Shown here: piece by piece, positions 14,401-15,503 of the stretch
How positions within the stretch are numbered: position 1 is the first letter of the stretch
Layout of the letters: each line of letters begins with the position of its first letter
NCBI GenBank assembly: GCA_900556575.1
Contig: USPO01000012.1
Coordinates: forward strand, 1 to 15,503
DNA: 15,503 bases
Direction of reading: 5' to 3'
Origin: an uncultured Eubacteriales bacterium
GTDB lineage: Bacteria; Bacillota; Clostridia; UBA1381
Translations under genes and position numbers: made by a program
The notes under the pieces: generated by a model
The model's database searches: none
Seen by the model: only the letters and a program-made list of their open reading frames with translations
What the model was told of the DNA's origin: nothing

Positions 14401-15503
14401 ATGACTTTCCGTCAATTGTTACGGCTGCCTTTCCGCTTGACGATACGTCAAATACAAGCGTCAAGCCGTTCATCAATGCATCGCCTGTTTTCTTTGCTGA
14501 ATCTGCATCTGTACTGATCCATGTGTTGCCCAATTCCGGAACTTCTGTCGGAACAGGTGTCGGTGTTGCCGTTGCAATCGGCTTATCTGTTTTGTCCGGA
14601 ATAATGCTTCCGCTCGGAATTGTTATTGAATCGCACAGCGGCTTAGCCGAACCTATGCTTTCCCAAAGAGTGAGAACCGAACCCGATTTTTCCTCTACTC
14701 TCTGTGTAACTACACCGTTTGTTAAGCTTACAGAATATGTCTTTGCCGATACAAATCTTCCCGACTCATCATATATTGACTGAATAAGAACCGCTGTTCT
14801 GTCCGTATCGCTTGTAAGCTTTACTATTCCGTCCGAATATGTCATTGAAACGCCATTGCCCTCTGTAAAGAGAACCGAATAGCTTTCATTTGCCTTTCCT
14901 GTGAAGCTTAATGTGTTCTTCTGTGCATTGTATGTTGTTTCTATCTTATTTCCCGCTGTATCTATAACTCTTGCATTGGCAATATCCGCATTTCTTACCG
15001 TTACCGTTCCGTCCTCCGACGGTGTGAGCTTTGCGGACTCTGCTTTTCCGTCCGTCCATGAACAGTCAACAGTTACATTTCCTCTTGCCTTTAATCCTGC
15101 GAAATGTCCCTCTTTCCAATTACTTGGAAGTACCGGAAGTAAGTCTATTGCATTGTCATGACTCTGCAATACCATTTCCGTCATTCCCGCAGCGGCACCA
15201 TAGTTACCGTCTATCTGGAAATTCGGGTGCTGGTCAAATAAGTTAGGTGATGTTCTTGTTGTTAAAAGCTGTTCTACCATCTCCGATGCTCTGTCTGCAT
15301 TTAAGGCTCTTGCATTAAGACCTATTCTCCATGCAACTCCCCAGCCCTGACCGCTGCCGCAGCCCTTTGCCTCAACAGATTTCTGATATGCTTCAAATAC
15401 AGCCTGTTCATGTGCGTCATCAGAATATGCACTTAAATGTGTTCCGGGGAATACCTCCCAAAGATGCGAGCAATGACGGTGACCTGTGTTATTTCCGGCA
15501 GCA
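11486..15503 (-). CDS. Giant secreted multidomain enzyme: GH95 glycosidase fused to CE8 pectin methylesterase (5' end outside window)
   Basis: The frame stays open to the window edge, giving about 1338 visible residues; the N-terminus is missing. Counting from the first visible residue: 1 to about 290 is the end of a GH95 alpha-L-fucosidase/alpha-L-galactosidase, with HRHCSHLWEVFPG, GQGWGVAWRIGLNARAL and NFQIDGNYG (its conserved Asp at about 98), then the C-terminal beta domain. A Pro/Thr linker (about 308-322) leads to a small beta module (about 324-474). A second Thr/Pro/Glu linker follows (about 480-512). A CE8 pectinesterase beta-helix covers about 515-900: catalytic Asp in QDT (codon 13325-13327), catalytic Asp in DFICG (13262-13264), and Arg in GRPW (13082-13084). 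Then come Ig-like modules (about 915-1093) and a C-terminal jelly-roll-like domain (about 1094-1338). No sortase motif or SLH repeat is at the C-terminus. Likely role: removing terminal L-fucose/L-galactose and methyl esters from pectic or related plant glycans outside the cell. Confidence 0.9.
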   Translation of the reverse strand, partial: AAGNNTGHRHCSHLWEVFPGTHLSAYSDDAHEQAVFEAYQKSVEAKGCGSGQGWGVAWRIGLNARALNADRASEMVEQLLTTRTSPNLFDQHPNFQIDGNYGAAAGMTEMVLQSHDNAIDLLPVLPSNWKEGHFAGLKARGNVTVDCSWTDGKAESAKLTPSEDGTVTVRNADIANARVIDTAGNKIETTYNAQKNTLSFTGKANESYSVLFTEGNGVSMTYSDGIVKLTSDTDRTAVLIQSIYDESGRFVSAKTYSVSLTNGVVTQRVEEKSGSVLTLWESIGSAKPLCDSITIPSGSIIPDKTDKPIATATPTPVPTEVPELGNTWISTDADSAKKTGDALMNGLTLVFDVSSSGKAAVTIDGKSFGYYISSSDNGKWSGGAAIGTALKYTAPSDGKFTVYTTSLGANKELCITKADVSDNKINAVGESAYYKNETGEAENKSLSLDVKKGETYYTYVAGSKGRFVGAELVPAGGSETAEPTAPAETTKPTETTEPTEPAKTVAPTDAPSEAAAYIGETAYSSVREAVNAVNANPPSDEESRVYIDIMPGVHREQVVVKAPYVTLRRKLGTEGETKLTWYYGLGTLYDSCNENGYYDESAIGDGKAYGPRDWGPSLKVDKSAAAFTAENLVLENSYNRYYTEEELTDITSVDPDTNNSMFHRLEWIQTQKKNGVSDDEINAFLQTRDNITFAGVNSSPRERCAALHCSADKAQFINCEIISTQDTIGINSGRMYFKNCKLGGTTDFICGSAQAVFDSCELFSNAGSNGESATITAPSNPSESLGYLFYNCKVTGTSKAGQGTMGRPWGDDVAAAYINTVINSVNGKLLINDKGWTSMSGHQPEDARFREYGSTKADGSAVDTSKRVEGSMLNEWTMLRYNPYVYTSGKDGWDPANMSETYAAVNDVIDSTNIDTSDGSAMEISLPQAPEGYEFSWESTSEFAVVNDEGTKISLIRPANGENAINAEVKLYARKADDRNIGTEKTIGFEIAPTTDTENTFTIAGKAVINPAPETEQIITVTVKKGNAVIKSEDVVFAPGDTEQAYSMENIPIGSYIVEAQTANEEYNILTEAEEISGEKGETKEYNVEIKKMTSISVTNSDFDTVLPTVNSESGFSAGAYTASGSETANLGAGNKVYRLTKAEGSSVSASTGVSFKLNDMLPQGATLANTKSFKFSFDFLMESTAYMPSDYSYFDLASSTANAGKDAADTTRYVRWGVHKGWGQFNFMRTDNTRVNGDNTQFDKNSVMANKWYRMIADVNLENKTIYVTAMDRDNDTILNKKSFVIAEPSSDGTSTQFPSDAGTDELYFNIYMSKKDTTNKMEYYFDNITLEYSDFE

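Overview
The window looks like a chromosome segment from a Gram-positive anaerobe of the Clostridia, most plausibly a plant-polysaccharide-degrading gut species. The signs are strong AGGAGG-type ribosome binding sites, consensus sigma-A promoters, AT-rich intergenic DNA, a SigB/F/G-type sigma factor, S-layer homology repeats, secreted proteins with copper-amine-oxidase-N-terminal-like repeats, and a very large secreted enzyme joined by Pro/Thr linkers. The architecture recalls pectin specialists such as Monoglobus, but that genus-level idea is inference only.

Left part (1-3342, plus strand): after the last 16 codons of an upstream gene, a good sigma-A promoter leads into a run of five genes. 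They encode a small secreted double-repeat protein, a DUF1294 membrane protein, the microcompartment shell protein EutS, the GTPase-like EutP, and an AI-2E-family permease. The last three are overlapping or coupled (4-bp and 1-bp overlaps) and end at a strong terminator. No other ethanolamine or microcompartment gene is present, so this is a satellite shell locus. A cation diffusion facilitator gene (3343-4233, minus) converges on the same terminator.

Middle part (4234-5912): a non-coding stretch carries two divergent promoters and a 12-bp direct repeat. It leads to a two-gene operon of a secreted beta-rich protein and a 60-residue peptide of unrecognised function with a near-perfect Shine-Dalgarno. 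Beyond its terminator lies a promoter, then three consecutive hairpins ending in a terminator, with no gene: a candidate small RNA of about 115 nt (5797-5912). Its terminator hairpin nearly matches the preceding operon's terminator, including part of the loop.

Right-middle part (5901-11373, minus strand): genes read leftward from a consensus promoter at about 11360 that contains a perfect 7-2-7 palindrome. In order they are a single-pass membrane protein of unknown function, a SigB/F/G-type sigma factor, orotate phosphoribosyltransferase (pyrE), a secreted copper-amine-oxidase-N-like protein, a secreted S-layer-homology protein, then a terminator sitting just before the start of an AraC-family regulator.

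Right end (11486-15503, minus, 5' end outside the window): a giant secreted multidomain protein with a GH95 alpha-L-fucosidase/galactosidase C-terminal part, a small beta module, a complete-looking CE8 pectin methylesterase, Ig-like modules and a C-terminal jelly-roll-like domain. This fusion of a side-chain-trimming glycosidase and a pectin esterase, with the nearby AraC-type sensor and cell-surface proteins, points to pectin or fucosylated plant glycan use.

No tRNA, rRNA, CRISPR array, transposase or phage gene was recognised.
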